This document shows, one piece after another, positions 25,459 to 34,159 of a stretch of DNA of 39,828 nt. Origin of the DNA: Verrucomicrobiota bacterium (GTDB taxonomy: Bacteria > Verrucomicrobiota > Verrucomicrobiia > Verrucomicrobiales > Akkermansiaceae); contig JAURPJ010000024.1 of assembly GCA_030835305.1 (NCBI GenBank), positions 1-39,828 of the forward strand. Direction: 5' to 3'. Under the pieces are notes generated by a model. The model ran no database searches, was not told the DNA's origin, and was given only the letters and a program-made list of their open reading frames with translations. Both the position numbers and the translations under genes were made by a program. Every line of letters starts with the position of its first letter. The first letter of the stretch is position 1.

Positions 25459-26142
25459 TTATTTGATCGCGAGAACCTTGACCACTTCTTTAGCAAGCTT
25501 CATGGAACCCTCCCGGGTATAGTGGACGTCGGCCTTCCGTTGGATTTTGGCGGCATTCTTTTTGGCAAACGCGTAGAGATCGTGAATTTCAACTTTCATT
25601 TCCTTCATCACCCTGGCTGCGATCTCGTTGTATTCGGCGGCGTGCCCCGGAACGCGACCACGCGCGCCCTCGGGCACTGGAGTGGTATTGCGCCAGATCA
25701 AGCGAGCTCCGGTCTTCCTGAGGCGCTTCACCAATTCACGCAGATTTTTTTCGTAGGCTTCAGGCCCCACCTGTTGCTTGCTGGTCCCGGCCTTGGGGTC
25801 GGCAAGATTTTCACCGTCGGGCCCCATGTATTTGAGGTCGTGAAGGCCCCAGTTAAAATGAATGACATCCCACTTCTTGTCTTTTCCACCAATCGCCAAC
25901 CACTCATCCAGGCCCTTGAGACCGTGAATTGTTGCGGCACAATTGACAGGTGGACGATGGACATTGGCTTTACCTTTCAATAACTCGCGGACTTGAAGCG
26001 TGTATCCGATGGAAATCGAATCGCCAATCAAGAGCACCCGTGGAAGACCCTCGACATCTTCGATCTGTTTAAAAGGTCCTTTCTTGGGAGCCGCAGCGAC
26101 CAACTGGATAAGAACAAGCAAGGCTACAAAAAATCGGACCAT
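25459..26142 (-). CDS. secreted SGNH/GDSL-type hydrolase (paralogue of the one at 16594)
   Basis: 227 residues with a signal peptide (about 1-18), then LPRVLLIGDSISIGYTLQVR with S42, KANVHRPPVNC, HFNWGLHDLKY and the catalytic block KADVHYTREG (D205, H207). It shares the GDSISIGYT, KANVHRP and HFN.GL.D signatures with the 16594 protein, so the two are paralogues of one branch, probably carbohydrate esterases. Unlike its paralogue it keeps Asp in the DVHY block. It stands alone: the downstream debris is on the same strand but about 110 bp away. A TCGAAAT-CAA-ATTTCGA hairpin lies at 25426-25442, just after its stop. Confidence 0.88.
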   Translation of the reverse strand: MVRFFVALLVLIQLVAAAPKKGPFKQIEDVEGLPRVLLIGDSISIGYTLQVRELLKGKANVHRPPVNCAATIHGLKGLDEWLAIGGKDKKWDVIHFNWGLHDLKYMGPDGENLADPKAGTSKQQVGPEAYEKNLRELVKRLRKTGARLIWRNTTPVPEGARGRVPGHAAEYNEIAARVMKEMKVEIHDLYAFAKKNAAKIQRKADVHYTREGSMKLAKEVVKVLAIK

Positions 26143-26312
26143 GAGGCCCTGTTAGAATATCCCGGGACGTGAGACAAGTGTGCGACGCGACAATCGCTAC
26201 CCCAATTCGGGCAAGATATTTTAACAAGCAAACCATGAACTTGTTCACTCGGCCGAACGACATTGCTCCGTTCTCTTAACGGCTCCCTTTGAATTCAATA
26301 GGGTGTTCAAAC

Positions 26313-28329
26313 ATGCTCACTCTAAAATAATGCGGAACCCTTGCCCTATCCGCCTATTGCGCCTTCGGCCAAGGCCAAACCCTTAAAAACGAACTGGTGG
26401 CCTACTGGCCTCTCGACGAAATTCAAGGGAACAAGACCCCCGACCTTGCCAATGGTGAGGATTTTCTTTTGCAAAGTGTCGGTGCGACCGACCAAATCCC
26501 GGGCAAATTTGGAATGGCCTTCAAGTTCAAGAAAGCCAAGAAGGCGCACCTCGTACGAACTCAAGATCCGGCTAACGACCTGCCGGCCATGAAGAACGAA
26601 TCCTTCACCGTTGCCTATTGGGTACGGGCCAATGCCGCCGGACAATCCGATCTCCGCTTCTTCTTGGAGGGAAGTAATCTTCCAAGTGACGGAACCCCGC
26701 TCTTCACCATGGGGACCGTGCCCGGCGGCTCAAACAATTCAGTGGACGTCTTCATCCGGGATAAGAATGGGTTTCCACTTTTAAACCACACTCCCGCTGG
26801 AGCCACGCCGCTCGATGGACTCGACTGGAAACCACGTCGCTTTCGTGCAAGCTGCACAGGCTGATGGCTCGGCCACGAAACAGGTCTACATCGACGGAGT
26901 GCTTGATTCCATTGCGATTCCAAATAAGCCCGCCGGCTACACCCACAACATGAATACCACCTCCATCGCAGCGGTTCTTCGCACCAGTGACGTGGTCATG
27001 TAGATGGCGACATCGACGAGGTTGTGATTTGGAAACGCCCGCTAACCCAGGCGGGGCTCGATGATCTCATCGCCAACGGCATGCCAGACCTTGATGAACA
27101 ACAAGAAGATCTTCAAATCAACAGCTTTGCCCCGGAATTTCGCAAAGTCGCCTCAGGTGATGAAGTCACCATTACTTGGGACGCAACCCAAGACGCCACG
27201 CTTGAGATCGACCAAGGCATCGGTGATGCCACCGCAACGAGCGAATTTGGAGTCGGCAGCACCAAGGTTGTCATTACGGAAGACACCACCTTCACCCTAA
27301 CCGCTTCGCGGGACGACGAGGCTCCGGTCACTCAAACGCTCACCGTCTCTCAGATTACGGGCGTTGCCAGTGGGTGGAACTGGATTGACGACTTCAATGG
27401 ACTCACTCACGGCGCGCTCTCCAGCCAAGGTTCATGGCTGACAGCGGAAGGCCCCTGGGAGGTCACCACCATTGGCAACACCGAGGCCACCACCGCAACC
27501 GCCGGAACCGACCTCACCGGTCGGATCACCCAAACGCGCGCCCTGCGGGAAGACAGCACCCGCACCTTGTTTTTCCGCTTCTGTTACAGCAGCGCAGAAA
27601 CAGATTTTCCCGTTCTCGCCAAGGTCGGATTTGGCGAGAAGGCAATTCGTTTTGCTATCGACTACGTCAACAACATCGGAACCTACACTACCTTTAGGCG
27701 TGATATTGGCGGCCCCCTCCGCATGGAAGCAATCGATGGAATCGGTGGCCCGGTCACCGGCTCGGGAATCACCTTCGAGCCCGACACATCCTACGATGTC
27801 TGGATTGACGTTAATAAGGATCCCTTGGACCACCGACACCTTCTCGGTCCATGTCGCTCCGACCGGAGGCAACCGTCAAACCGTCTTTGACAACTTCTCA
27901 TCCAATCGCGAACGGCAAGAAGTCTTTCTCCTTGGATTCCCCCGCCCCATCATCGACACCATATTTGTCACCACAACGAACGTCAACGATCTCGCAAGCC
28001 AGACCATTGCCTTCGATGATTTTTACATCTCGGATGCCGAAAGTAATCCCGCGACCGCTCCCGTGGCTCCGGGCTTTGGCAAGATCCTTCCCGCAGATCT
28101 CGTCATCAAGAACATGACCTTCGATCCAGTTACCCAGCCACTCAGCCTCACTTGGGATTCGCAAGCGAATACCACCTATCGAATCGTCGCTTCCACCGAC
28201 CTCTCGGTCGATAACTGGTCCGAGATCCAGGACAACGTTGCCTCACAAGGAGCATCCACCACCGAGTCTCTCACGCTGGCTTTCGGGCAAACTTTTGATA
28301 GGCTCTTCTTCCGCGTCGAGGTCCAGTAA
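26313..28329 (+). pseudogene. LamG-domain secreted protein gene with one nonsense and three frameshifts
   Basis: A single ~670-codon gene can be followed across frames. ATG 26313 starts a signal peptide but meets TAA at 26328-26330. The frame continues as TLALSAYCAFGQGQ, a cleavage-like end, and ELVAYWPLDE, the start of a LamG/concanavalin-like domain. Frame changes occur near 26830 (DGLDW to HVAFVQAAQADG), near 27000 (to DGDIDEVVIWKRPL) and near 27823 (DVNKDP to TTDTFSVHVAPTGGN). The rest includes a second sandwich (WNWIDDFNG onward) and ends SLTWDSQANTTYRIVASTDL and FFRVEVQ. The whole gene is present with a good terminator, so inactivation is probably recent. Confidence 0.85.
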
Positions 28330-28350
28330 TCAAACAAGATTTCCTTACCC

Positions 28351-28388
28351 GCCGGCCCTTTTTTCCAAGAGGGCCGGCAGATTTTTTT
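28351..28388 (+). terminator. Rho-independent terminator after the LamG pseudogene
   Basis: GCCGGCCC (28351-28358) pairs with GGGCCGGC (28371-28378) and is followed by AGATTTTTTT. The stop codon is 22 bp upstream. Confidence 0.88.
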
Positions 28389-28425
28389 ATGCCCATGCCT
28401 CGCGAATTTTTGATATCAGAATTGG

Positions 28426-30180
28426 ATGCGACTATTCGTCACTACTCTTTTGGCATTTTATGCTCTTCCCGTCTCGTCCCAGGATCGTGGGAATCTTGAA
28501 TTCAAAAACGTTAAGACATTCACGATGTCTCCCCCCAATATCGTCCTCATCATGGCCGATGACCTCGGCTTCTCCGATCTCGGCTGCTACGGCTCCGAAA
28601 TCAATACTCCCAACATCGACGCGCTCGCCAAGGACGGCCTCCGCTTCACCCAGTTCTACAACACTGCCAAGTGCCATTCCTCCCGCGTCTCCCTTCTCAC
28701 CGGCCTCTACTGTGACCAAGCCGGCGGCGAATCCCTCTCGCGTGGAGCGACCATTGCCGAAGTCCTCAGACCTGCCAATTACCACACCATGATGGTCGGC
28801 AAATGGCACCTCTCAAAGCAACCGACCGACTTCGGATTCGACCGCTACTGGGGGCACCTTTCCGGAGCCACCAACTTCTTCACTGGAGACGACACCTTTC
28901 GCCTCGACGGAAAGCCCTGGAAAGTCCCCAACGCCCATAACGGAAAACCGTTCTACACCACCAACGTCATCACCGACTACGCCATCGATTTCCTGACTGA
29001 CCACTTCGTCAAAAATCTCGGAAGAATTTCAAAATCCCCGTCAGGTAGTAAAGGTCTTGAAACGAAAGGTGACTTCGACGGCGACGGAAAGAGGGCAAAA
29101 GTCGAAATGCCCAAGCCTTTTTTCCTTTACTGTGCCTACAACGCTCCACACTACCCGCTCCAAGCACCCAAAGCCGAGGTGCAAAAATACAAAGGCAAAT
29201 ACGCCGAAGGCTGGGACGTCCTTCGCAAACGCCGCCACGAAAAACAAATCAACACGGGCCTCCTTCCCGCCAAATGGCCGCTCTCACACCGCGCCGCTCA
29301 CATCCCGGCCTGGGACAGCCTCTCGCCTGAAGACAAACAATGGGAAGAAGACCGCATGGAAGTTTACGCAGCCATGGTCGATGTCCTTGACCAAAACATT
29401 GGCCGCCTCGTCGCACATCTAAAAGAAAAGGGCCTCTACGATAGCACCCTCATCATGTTCTGTTCCGACAACGGAGCCTGTCCCTTCGACCGCACCCGTG
29501 GCAAGAAACTCAAACCCTGGGACCCAAAGTCCTACTGGTGCTACGACGTCGGCTGGGCCTCGCTCGGCAACACTCCCTTCCGCCTCTACAAGCAAAACCA
29601 ACACGAAGGCGGCATCTCCTCCCCCATGATTGTGCGCGGCCCCAGGTCACTCCTCAAAACCAAGCCCGGCAGCATCACCCGACAACCCGCCCACCTCATC
29701 GACTTCATGGCCACCGCCCTCGAAGCGGGAAAAGCTTCTTATCCCGAAAAAATCGGAGGCCGGAGAATTGGGGTGAAATCCCCACGAGGTCAAGGGCAGG
29801 CCTTTATGAAAATGGTAGACCAGAGAACTGTCGACCCCCTCGCCGGAAAATCCCTCCTTCCCATTTTCGCTGGAGAGCAACGCCAACCCCACGACCCGCT
29901 CTACTTCCACTACCAAAAAGATCGCGCCCTCCGCTCGGGCGACTGGAAGATCGCCTCGGCAAAACTCGGCCGCTGGGAACTCTACGACCTCGCCGAAGAC
30001 CGCACTGAACTCAATGACCTCGCTGCCAAACATCCGGAGCGCGTCAGGGAAATGGTCGCCCAATGGCACGACATTGCCAAAGGCAAAGAGCGCCTTCCCA
30101 AAAACCAACTCAAGCCCGTCAAAAACACCCTAACTCCACAAAAATTCGGAGTCCGCTCAGATCCCGGAATCAAAAAGTAG
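28426..30180 (+). CDS. secreted sulfatase with CHSSR active-site variant
   Basis: 584 residues with a signal peptide (MRLFVTTLLAFYALPVSS), then PPNIVLIMADDLGFSDLGCYG (D45, D46 metal ligands). The formylglycine site reads CHSSR (C83-R87) in AKCHSSRVSLLTGLYCDQAG, with Ser where the classic CxPSR motif has Pro. Other blocks include VGKWHLS, FFLYCAYNAPHYPLQAP and MFCSDNGACPF. It resembles the arylsulfatase A-like branch (S1_4 type) of marine PVC bacteria, but the substrate is unknown. No maturase is nearby. It follows a terminator, so it has its own promoter, and it converges on purC with 33 bp between stops. Confidence 0.92.
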   Translation: MRLFVTTLLAFYALPVSSQDRGNLEFKNVKTFTMSPPNIVLIMADDLGFSDLGCYGSEINTPNIDALAKDGLRFTQFYNTAKCHSSRVSLLTGLYCDQAGGESLSRGATIAEVLRPANYHTMMVGKWHLSKQPTDFGFDRYWGHLSGATNFFTGDDTFRLDGKPWKVPNAHNGKPFYTTNVITDYAIDFLTDHFVKNLGRISKSPSGSKGLETKGDFDGDGKRAKVEMPKPFFLYCAYNAPHYPLQAPKAEVQKYKGKYAEGWDVLRKRRHEKQINTGLLPAKWPLSHRAAHIPAWDSLSPEDKQWEEDRMEVYAAMVDVLDQNIGRLVAHLKEKGLYDSTLIMFCSDNGACPFDRTRGKKLKPWDPKSYWCYDVGWASLGNTPFRLYKQNQHEGGISSPMIVRGPRSLLKTKPGSITRQPAHLIDFMATALEAGKASYPEKIGGRRIGVKSPRGQGQAFMKMVDQRTVDPLAGKSLLPIFAGEQRQPHDPLYFHYQKDRALRSGDWKIASAKLGRWELYDLAEDRTELNDLAAKHPERVREMVAQWHDIAKGKERLPKNQLKPVKNTLTPQKFGVRSDPGIKK

Positions 30181-30213
30181 CCTGCATTCCCAGCTCTCGG
30201 ACCACTGCACCAT

Positions 30214-31269
30214 TTAAGTCAACTCGTCCAAAATTAGATTCACGGACTCGACAATCCGCTGATCCCGCGGTCGGAGGTCAGGCGTGAAAGCTTCACCGGT
30301 GATATGCTGAAGGCCCTCAATGTAGCGAACCGCGATCTCATTGGCTTGCTCTTCAGAAAACTGCTGATCGTTTTTATCCTTCACCATTCCCCGGGCGAAC
30401 TCCTTTGAAAAGGACACCGGCTTGCCATCGCGGGTTACCAATTCACCGTCATCATCCAGCCTCCAAAAGCGCGAAGAATCCATGGTGTAAAGTTCATCGG
30501 CTGCCACGATCATACCTTCCGAATTGATCCCATGCTCGGTTTTGGTATCGACCAAGACCATTCCCCGCTCAGACAAATACTGCGAAACGATCCCGAAAGC
30601 CATAAGCGAGGAATTACGAATCGCGGCATATTGCGCGGCAGAGCAAACACCCGCATTCACGAGATAGTCAGCATCGACCGTGCGGTCTACTTTATCTTTG
30701 GTGCTGGGGGTATCCATCAAGTAGGGAAGGCGACCGTTGGGTTGCAGTCTGCCTACCTCCAACTCATGCCCGGCATACTGCATAATTTCGGTTCCAGCCT
30801 CTTTGGCGGCGAGCCAGTGTTGGTAAAGCGAAGTCGAGGTCGAACTCTCCGCCATATAGAAACGGACAACATTTTCCAACATCACCAAAGTCAGATTCTC
30901 CGCGGGGATCACCGTCGAACTGGGAGCCAGACCCTCCACTTCAAACTGCGAACTTCCCACCACGTCCCTCACCAACCGTAACATGTGATCATGGTTCATT
31001 GAGAGAATCTGATCCTTGAATGGAATCGCTCCCCGGTTCACGTCGTGAGTAGAGATCCGGTTGTTCCGGAACATCAGCCGAATCGGCTTGCCGTTGCGAT
31101 GGGCGAGAGTCTCTCCGAAAACAGAATCGGAAACCTTGCCCTTCAGAACAATGCAACTTTTCAAACGCGGAACGTCTCCGTCCTCGATTAGCTGCTTGAT
31201 TGAGCGGCCCTCATTCACTGCCGGTCCGTACTCTGCAACCAACTCCCGGATTTCATGATTCTCTAACAT
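30214..31269 (-). CDS. purC: phosphoribosylaminoimidazole-succinocarboxamide (SAICAR) synthase
   Basis: 351 residues, on the long side for PurC. Blocks of the family: RLMFRNNRISTHDVNRGAIP, ENVVRFYMAESSTSTSLYQH and LVDTKTEHGINSEGMIVAAD, then DELYTMDSSRFW. The enzyme joins CAIR and aspartate using ATP in purine synthesis. ATG 31269 gives a normal N-terminus. No other pur genes are nearby. Its upstream 170 bp lead into a PHM-like gene fragment. Confidence 0.94.
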   Translation of the reverse strand: MLENHEIRELVAEYGPAVNEGRSIKQLIEDGDVPRLKSCIVLKGKVSDSVFGETLAHRNGKPIRLMFRNNRISTHDVNRGAIPFKDQILSMNHDHMLRLVRDVVGSSQFEVEGLAPSSTVIPAENLTLVMLENVVRFYMAESSTSTSLYQHWLAAKEAGTEIMQYAGHELEVGRLQPNGRLPYLMDTPSTKDKVDRTVDADYLVNAGVCSAAQYAAIRNSSLMAFGIVSQYLSERGMVLVDTKTEHGINSEGMIVAADELYTMDSSRFWRLDDDGELVTRDGKPVSFSKEFARGMVKDKNDQQFSEEQANEIAVRYIEGLQHITGEAFTPDLRPRDQRIVESVNLILDELT

Positions 31270-31443
31270 TCGCTTGAAAAGATTACTTCTGATTGCTCAA
31301 CGCCGGAAGAGTAGTCAATTCGCCGGGAACTACAAGGCAGGGGCGCTCCCAAATCACACCGAGTATTTTGGGGAAGGCAAACTCACCATCTGCATTTCAA
31401 CCACGCCGGAGCAAAGTAAATCACGCTGTCGCCAGCAAGGCGA

Positions 31444-31900
31444 TCAATCTTCGATGTATCCAAGCGTCGCAAAGAACATCTCGTCGAAACTCTGTTCGCC
31501 CCACCGAATCTCCTTCTTCGGGTTCGGGTTGTAAGGATTATTGGCAGAGTTATCCCAGGCATTCCGGATGTGTACTTGGGTTTCTTTGGGCAGTTTGCGT
31601 GGCTCCTTGAAGACGTAGGTTCGCTGCCAGTTGAAGTTATAGTTTGGGACCGAGAGCAACATCTCGCGACGCCCATCCGAATATACCGCTTCAAATTCCA
31701 TGAATTTCCCGCGAAAATGCATATGCGGATTGATCGCGTAAAGAGTCACACTCTTCTTGATCGACAGTATCTTTTTCGCAGTGAACTCAGGCGCACCCGC
31801 CGGAATCCTAAAGTCTCTCTCCAAAACCACTGCGGTTTTGAAGATCTTCTCCGTAGGTTTGTCTGAGATATGAAGCCCGAGCTTTGTGTCAGTTGCGCGA
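31444..31900 (-). pseudogene. C-terminal fragment of a PHM-like (copper type II monooxygenase-like) protein gene
   Basis: About 150 codons read TKLGLHISDKPTEKIFKTAV, then LYAINPHMHFRGKFMEFEAV with the PHM-type HMH motif, then YNFNWQRTYVF and QSFDEMFFATLGYIED-stop. This is the C-terminal part of PHM/DBM-like domains that in Planctomycetes/Verrucomicrobia end long redoxin-cytochrome proteins. The frame stays open leftward from 32004, inside speD, but resemblance starts only near 31890 and no signal peptide or upstream domain exists. It sits between the speD stop (31958) and purC, and is probably untranslated. Confidence 0.7.
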
Positions 31901-31957
31901 TCCACCGGGCAAGTGAGTATGGGCCACTGTATTCGCCGACAAATCAAAAAACGAGCT

Positions 31958-32335
31958 TCATTTGGGCCCTGGAGGCCTCCGCTCAAAGACCTTCCGGAAG
32001 ACATTGGTCGGCTGAAAAACCTCCCTCAACCTGCGAGCGATTTTATCGGCAAGATCACGCTTTCCGCAGGTATAAATATCAAAGGAGGCATATCCAATAT
32101 CCGGCCAGGTATGGATCGCCAGATGGCTCTCGGAAATCACCACCACCCCACTCAGCCCGGCTGGATTGTATGAATGGATCATACTATCCACGACCGTGGC
32201 TCCGGCCTTACGGGCACAGTCGATCATCGTATCCTCCAGCAAATCTGCATCCGTCAAAAGGTCCCGCCGACAGCCCGAACACTCCATTGCGATATGAACC
32301 CCGTAGGGGCTATGCTGACCGTGCTCCTCAAGCAT
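31958..32335 (-). CDS. speD: S-adenosylmethionine decarboxylase proenzyme
   Basis: 125 residues from ATG 32335, chosen because MLEEHGQHSPYGVHIAMECS is the normal start; an open frame reaches further up into the K+ channel gene. The self-cleavage site ISESHLAIHTWP is intact: E69 / S70 (pyruvoyl precursor) / H71, with H75 and C90 (YTCG) also kept. The enzyme makes decarboxylated AdoMet, the aminopropyl donor. It is the last gene of the six-gene operon, starting 8 bp inside the 3' end of the K+ channel gene. Its partner aminopropyltransferase is the first gene, so the pathway pair brackets the operon. Confidence 0.95.
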   Translation of the reverse strand: MLEEHGQHSPYGVHIAMECSGCRRDLLTDADLLEDTMIDCARKAGATVVDSMIHSYNPAGLSGVVVISESHLAIHTWPDIGYASFDIYTCGKRDLADKIARRLREVFQPTNVFRKVFERRPPGPK

Positions 32336-33398
32336 TGATTTGCTCCATAAACTCATCACACTCGGCTGAACTGCGGGCAATGATAACGAGTTCGTCATCG
32401 TCAGTCAGGACTGTCTCCTTGGGTGGATTCAAATCCGCATCAGCCCCTCTTTTGATCCCGACAATCTGAACCTGATGAGGGCTTTCGAGAGCTTGAATCT
32501 GCAATCCACTCAGCGGATGCCCCGTCGACCGATGCTTTCTTAAGTAGAGCTCACAACCCGTCCGGTAACTCAGAAGCTGGCCGACCACTTCGCCAATACC
32601 CGGCTGGTTCAAGTCCTGCGTCATGACGCGATCAGGAAGACCATCACCCCATATATAACGCAGGCCCGCCTTTCGGAAAAGCTCGACCGAAGAGGCGTTC
32701 TCGATCATCGAAAGCACCCGTGAAACCTGTGTCGGAAAGAGGTTCTTGAGAAAAGATGCCGTCGCATAGACCTCGGTATCATTTGAATCTTGCGAATCCG
32801 GCAAGACGATCACGCCTTGGCTTTCCCCGACATTGGCTTTTTCGGCCACTCCCTCTTCTCGTAGTGAGCCTCTCACGAAAGACACACCCAGCTCCTTCAA
32901 GCTCTGTGGCAATTCCCCAAGCCGGTCGCTCACGATCAACAATCCCGCCCCGTCACCCAGCGACATACGGAGTTCAATGAAGATTTTCTCGACCCGATCG
33001 ACCGACGGGCATCCTGAAATAATGACATGATTGTTCATAGTGAGTTTATGTAAGCCTTTCTTTTTACGACTGAAGTGATCGACCACGGCTTCCGACACCG
33101 TGCCGAGTAGGATACCAATGAGACTGATTCCGAGAAGGAAACACGGGTAGGCGATCAGAAAACGGCCACACCATGTCTGCGGGTAGTAGTCACCATAGCC
33201 GACCGTCGTCATCGTCACCATGGCCCACCAGATGGAATCCCAAATCCCAAGGCCTTCCTGGGTTCCCCGCTCTGCAAAATAAAAGGCGATTCCGAAAACC
33301 AAATTCAACGCAATAGCCGCAAGAACGGCGGTCAGAAACCGCTGAACCGGATGCCCCTCAAACTTGAAGAGCCTGATGAATCGCCGGAATAACCACAT
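32328..33398 (-). CDS. 2-TM potassium channel with RCK (TrkA-N) and TrkA-C-like domains
   Basis: 356 residues. Two membrane segments (about 20-42 and 80-105) flank a pore with the K+ selectivity filter TTVGYGD (64-70). The cytoplasmic RCK domain begins NNHVIISGCPSVDRVEKIF, with a GxxxxD-like fold start that departs from the standard GxGxxG (GCPSVD), so NAD(H) binding is doubtful. SRVLSMIENASSVELFRKAG and a TrkA-C-like end (VLTDDDELVIIARS) complete it. MthK- or GsuK-type K+ conductance is expected. It is 5 bp after the unknown protein and overlaps speD by 8 bp, so it is clearly part of the polyamine module. Confidence 0.92.
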   Translation of the reverse strand: MWLFRRFIRLFKFEGHPVQRFLTAVLAAIALNLVFGIAFYFAERGTQEGLGIWDSIWWAMVTMTTVGYGDYYPQTWCGRFLIAYPCFLLGISLIGILLGTVSEAVVDHFSRKKKGLHKLTMNNHVIISGCPSVDRVEKIFIELRMSLGDGAGLLIVSDRLGELPQSLKELGVSFVRGSLREEGVAEKANVGESQGVIVLPDSQDSNDTEVYATASFLKNLFPTQVSRVLSMIENASSVELFRKAGLRYIWGDGLPDRVMTQDLNQPGIGEVVGQLLSYRTGCELYLRKHRSTGHPLSGLQIQALESPHQVQIVGIKRGADADLNPPKETVLTDDDELVIIARSSAECDEFMEQINA

Positions 33399-33403
33399 GA
33401 ACT

Positions 33404-34159
33404 TTAGCTGATCTCAAGGCTCCATCGGGTTTTCCAAAACGGTTGTATGCTGTCATCCGGCTGCCAATCCGGAGCCGATCGTGACGGAGCCCACCTCGCA
33501 AGATGGCCCATCACTTCCGGAAACCACTCACTCAATTCCCGCACCAACAAAAATCCCTGCTCGATCACCTCCACAATCACATCTTCCCCGCTCACCTCAT
33601 CGTATCCGAGGTCGTCAATGGTCAGGCTTTGGCGACAGATTTCCTCGATCTCATTCCAGATCAAACCCTCCAGAAGAGAAACTTCCCATCCGCCTTCCAC
33701 AAAGCTGAATCGTCCTTCCTGCATGAAGTGGGCAAAGACCAATTCCACCGGATCCGCACCCAGATGGAGACCGACGGGAACCCTTAGATCCTCCCAACGA
33801 TCATCGGCCAAAAACCGTCCCCAGGCAGCCTCGGTTTCAAAATCACTGTGGTGGGCCAACGCAAATTCCCCCGAACCCAAATCAACCGCCGAAAAGACAT
33901 CAAAGTATCGCAGCACCCGCATGTAGCGTTTCCGAAACGCGGTTGACGTCGCATGACCCAGCGTCGATACCCGGTAAAAATTCTTCTCGGAAATCTCGAC
34001 GAGATTGCGCGTCAGCAGCCAGGCTAAAATGGAATCGAGGTGGGTCTGGGAACCCGGCAAAAGCACATCATACTCGATGCTGTTTGAAGCCATGTGGCCC
34101 AACAACACCGTCCCGTTAAAGAGACACCGCCGCTCCGGACTGATCGTAAAATCCCCCAT
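33404..34159 (-). CDS. 251-aa soluble protein of the DUF350/polyamine module, function unknown
   Basis: No signal peptide or membrane segment. The N-terminal third (HLDSILAWLLTRNLVEISEK, then FYRVSTLG) could be a winged-helix-like unit, but that is a guess from pattern. The C-terminal half is acidic (LIWNEIEEICRQSLTIDDLG, SGEDVIVEVIEQG). No family recognised; it does not look like YjfK (DUF2491), the protein found at the matching place in enterobacterial DUF350 clusters. Its ATG overlaps the DUF350 stop by one base (TAATG) and it ends 5 bp before the channel gene, so it is translated as part of the operon, probably as a cytoplasmic partner. Confidence 0.85.
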   Translation of the reverse strand: MGDFTISPERRCLFNGTVLLGHMASNSIEYDVLLPGSQTHLDSILAWLLTRNLVEISEKNFYRVSTLGHATSTAFRKRYMRVLRYFDVFSAVDLGSGEFALAHHSDFETEAAWGRFLADDRWEDLRVPVGLHLGADPVELVFAHFMQEGRFSFVEGGWEVSLLEGLIWNEIEEICRQSLTIDDLGYDEVSGEDVIVEVIEQGFLLVRELSEWFPEVMGHLARWAPSRSAPDWQPDDSIQPFWKTRWSLEIS

